NCBI GenBank assembly: GCA_002392645.1
Contig: DGHL01000086.1
Location: 1-6,834, forward strand
Reading direction: 5' to 3'
Source of the DNA: Prevotellaceae bacterium UBA3849
GTDB lineage: Bacteria; Bacteroidota; Bacteroidia; Bacteroidales; Bacteroidaceae
DNA: 6,834 nucleotides
Made by a program: the position numbers and the translations under genes. The notes under the pieces were generated by a model, which saw only the letters and a program-made list of their open reading frames with translations, was not told where the DNA came from and ran no database searches. Shown here piece after piece: positions 5,424 to 6,834 of the stretch; positions within the stretch are counted from its first letter, which is position 1; every line of letters starts with the position of its first letter.

Positions 5424-6281
5424 TTAATCATTGTCTATGCTGGATGGAAGACTTGGTAGATTTGTCACATCAAGTGAAGACAGCACCTGTAGCTGTCTGA
5501 CGGCCATTTGTCGTAACATTTGCAGACGTTCAGACTGCGGGAGTTTCTGCTCAATGAGAAGTGCATTGTATGACTCCATGTTCGACAGGACAAGCAGTTG
5601 CTGTAATGAAGCATAGTCACGTATATTACCCTTGCGTCCTTGATTCTGCGCCCGCCACTGCGCTGCCGTCATTCCAAAAAGTGCCACGTTGAGCATGTCG
5701 GCCTCGTCCGCATACACAAAGGACTGCTGCTCCCTTGTCAGGTCTGGTGGCAACAGATTCTGCTGTATGGCATCTGTATGTACACGGTAGTTGAGCTTGG
5801 AAATCTCGCGATTGAGATTCCATGAAAGCGATAGCCGAGAGTTCTCGTCAAACTTCAGGCGACGGTAGTCTTTCATCAAGTAGAGTTTGAACTCAGCGGA
5901 AATCCACGAGGCGAACTCCATTGCAATGTCGCTGTGAGCGTATGTGCCGCCATAGCGTCCGGCCTTGCTGACGATACCGATGGCGGCAGTATGCTCTACC
6001 CACTTCGATGGGGTCATGACGAAGCGGTTTAGTCCGGCCTCGGTTCTAAACGTGTCGAATTGCACACGGTTAAAATTTGGATTATGGAGACTCTCCCAAA
6101 GTCCGAGAAACTCAATGGTGTTGCGGTTGCGCATCCAGTTCTGTATGGCAAAGCGTGGGTCATCGTTGTTGCGATAGCGAGCAATATCCGTCAACGAAAT
6201 GTACTCGTTACGGTAATCCTCGGTATAGATTCCAACATCAATGCCCTTCACATGCAATGTATCGCTCTTGACTTTTGCCAT
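5424..6281 (-). CDS. KilA-N domain protein
   Basis: 285 residues. The first half (about 10-143) is a KilA-N domain: YISLTDIAR (27-35), FAIQNWMRNRNTIEFLGLWE (44-63), PSKWVEHTAAIGI (91-103), and GRYGGTYAHSDIAMEFASWI (108-127) followed by FKLYLMKDYRRLK. KilA-N is a DNA-binding fold known from phage antirepressors and large DNA viruses, and also found in chromosomal genes of Bacteroidota. The second half (about 150-275) is mostly helical with no motif I can name; its end is Leu- and Gln-rich and the tail is SSIDND. There is no signal peptide, so it acts in the cytoplasm. It follows a 55-codon gene on the same strand by 71 bp and shares its promoter. No Shine-Dalgarno site is seen. It may be a phage-derived regulator or one part of a two-gene accessory module; the target is unknown. 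Confidence 0.85.
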   Translation of the reverse strand: MAKVKSDTLHVKGIDVGIYTEDYRNEYISLTDIARYRNNDDPRFAIQNWMRNRNTIEFLGLWESLHNPNFNRVQFDTFRTEAGLNRFVMTPSKWVEHTAAIGIVSKAGRYGGTYAHSDIAMEFASWISAEFKLYLMKDYRRLKFDENSRLSLSWNLNREISKLNYRVHTDAIQQNLLPPDLTREQQSFVYADEADMLNVALFGMTAAQWRAQNQGRKGNIRDYASLQQLLVLSNMESYNALLIEQKLPQSERLQMLRQMAVRQLQVLSSLDVTNLPSLPSSIDND

Positions 6282-6315
6282 ACAATATCGTCTGTCAGTT
6301 CATGGAATGTGCAGC

Positions 6316-6352
6316 TATCAGATAAAAATGCCATGCTACAATGTGTCTGATA
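6316..6352 (-). other. Hairpin between the small gene and the KilA-N gene
   Basis: A perfect 7-bp inverted repeat, TATCAGA (minus strand, 6352-6346) with TCTGATA (6322-6316), begins directly after the stop codon of the 55-codon gene. The loop is about 23 nt. There is no proper U-tract after it. It may protect the upstream message or reduce expression of the KilA-N gene. Confidence 0.4.
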
Positions 6353-6520
6353 TTAGAGCATACCAGCTTTGCTCAATATGGCATGAGCCATCTGGCAAAA
6401 GGAATGGTCGTCCCTGTTATTGGTTCCCTTGTAGTTGCGTTCAGCCTCCTCTGCATGGCGAAGGAATTCACGTGCCTCCTTGCCTCTCAATGTCGGTATA
6501 GCTCTGATTGCTGTTGCCAT
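6353..6520 (-). CDS. Small conserved-looking protein, 55 residues, upstream of KilA-N
   Basis: ATG at 6520 to TAA at 6353. The product starts MATAIRAIPTLRG and ends AHAILSKAGML. It is a charged, mostly helical cytoplasmic protein with a helix around KEAREFLRHAEEAER (14-28). Evidence for a real gene: normal codon choice, a full Bacteroidota promoter about 110 bp upstream, and the same-strand position before the KilA-N gene. No Shine-Dalgarno site is seen. Small proteins of this size placed before a larger one are often antitoxins or partner regulators, but nothing in the sequence proves this. I do not recognise the family with certainty. Confidence 0.65.
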   Translation of the reverse strand: MATAIRAIPTLRGKEAREFLRHAEEAERNYKGTNNRDDHSFCQMAHAILSKAGML

Positions 6521-6571
6521 AGTTATATAATCTTTCGTATTATCAATTATAATGTTGACCGATATTGCGAA

Positions 6572-6627
6572 AGGAGAACAACGTTTGTCACATGTCTCCT
6601 GTCTTATCGCTTTAGCGGCCTTTCGGC
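6572..6627 (-). promoter_or_regulatory. Structured leader of the KilA-N operon
   Basis: In transcript order there are three hairpins: GCC-GAAA-GGC (6627-6618, a GNRA-type loop), CGC-TAAA-GCG (6617-6608), and a longer one with AGGAGA (6600-6595) pairing with TCTCCT (6577-6572) and inner ACAA/TTGT. The first is at or before the expected start site near 6623. The third also contains AGGAG-AC-ATG-TGA, a ribosome site with a start codon directly followed by a stop. This may control translation of the operon, but no known riboswitch is recognised. Confidence 0.35.
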
Positions 6628-6629
6628 TG

Positions 6630-6660
6630 CAAAGGTAATGTAAATATTTGGATTACGCAA
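6630..6660 (-). promoter_or_regulatory. Promoter of the 55-codon gene and KilA-N operon
   Basis: The minus strand has TTG (6660-6658), 20 nt, then TACCTTTG (6637-6630), a full match to TAnnTTTG. The same 20-nt spacing is used by the promoters at 2769 and 5262. Transcription should start near 6623. Confidence 0.65.
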
Positions 6661-6751
6661 GGAAATCTTGTTTTTTGAGGTATTTCATTCGGTGTTTTTG
6701 AGGTGTTTTAATCTGTTTATTTGATAATTCTCATTCTGTATTTTTGATTTT

Positions 6752-6834
6752 GGTGGGTTCTATAAATTAGCTTTGACAGATTTTCGGATTTCTTTCGAAG
6801 GCAGAGTGTCAGCAGATGAGGGAGCATAGCGGGC
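6752..6834 (+). repeat. Right copy of the window-bounding inverted repeat
   Basis: This is the counterpart of 29-111, in opposite orientation, at about 80% identity over 83 nt without gaps. It is cut by the window end at GCATAGCGGGC, inside what in the left copy is the CATAGC/GCTATG palindrome. The differences are spread evenly, so the two copies are old relatives and not a recent duplication. Confidence 0.7.

Noticed and set aside
6060..6350. 96-codon plus-strand frame opposite the KilA-N gene
   Set aside because: It is a shadow of the minus-strand KilA-N gene, without recognisable domain or start signal.

Overview
The window looks like chromosomal DNA from a member of the Bacteroidales, probably of the Prevotella/Bacteroides kind. 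Four promoters match the Bacteroidota primary sigma-factor pattern (a -7 element TAnnTTTG, three of them with a TTG about 20 nt upstream). Most genes lack a Shine-Dalgarno site. One lipoprotein ends in a TonB C-terminal domain of the form common in this phylum. I cannot name the species from sequence alone.

Layout, left to right. Positions 1-111 carry a repeat that returns, inverted and about 80% identical, at 6752-6834, so both ends of the window lie in copies of one repeat family. Positions 111-2800 hold a minus-strand transcription unit of a promoter, two tandem paralogous genes (1528-2727, then 189-1439) and an intrinsic terminator. Each gene encodes an exported protein made of two OsmC-like domains. 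The first domain has lost both catalytic cysteines and the second keeps both. Divergent from this, 2986-4608 encodes a lipoprotein that joins a serpin with an inhibitory-type hinge to a TonB C-terminal domain. Positions 4609-5423 hold no convincing gene. They contain a phased 22-bp repeat array ending in a perfect 19-bp inverted repeat, a hairpin terminator, a possible gene remnant, and a very good minus-strand promoter that fires straight into a strong terminator, suggesting an RNA of about 55 nt. Finally, 5424-6660 is a minus-strand operon of a promoter, a structured leader, a 55-codon gene and a KilA-N domain gene.

How the parts may work together (inference). The OsmC-like pair and the serpin share a divergent control region and all three products are predicted to leave the cytoplasm. 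A joint role in protecting the envelope against oxidants and proteases, such as those met in a host, would fit. The KilA-N pair is probably independent of this and may be a small accessory or phage-derived module.

The most unusual items are the serpin-TonB fusion, the paired degenerate/intact OsmC domains in exported proteins, and the promoter-terminator RNA unit beside the phased repeat array.
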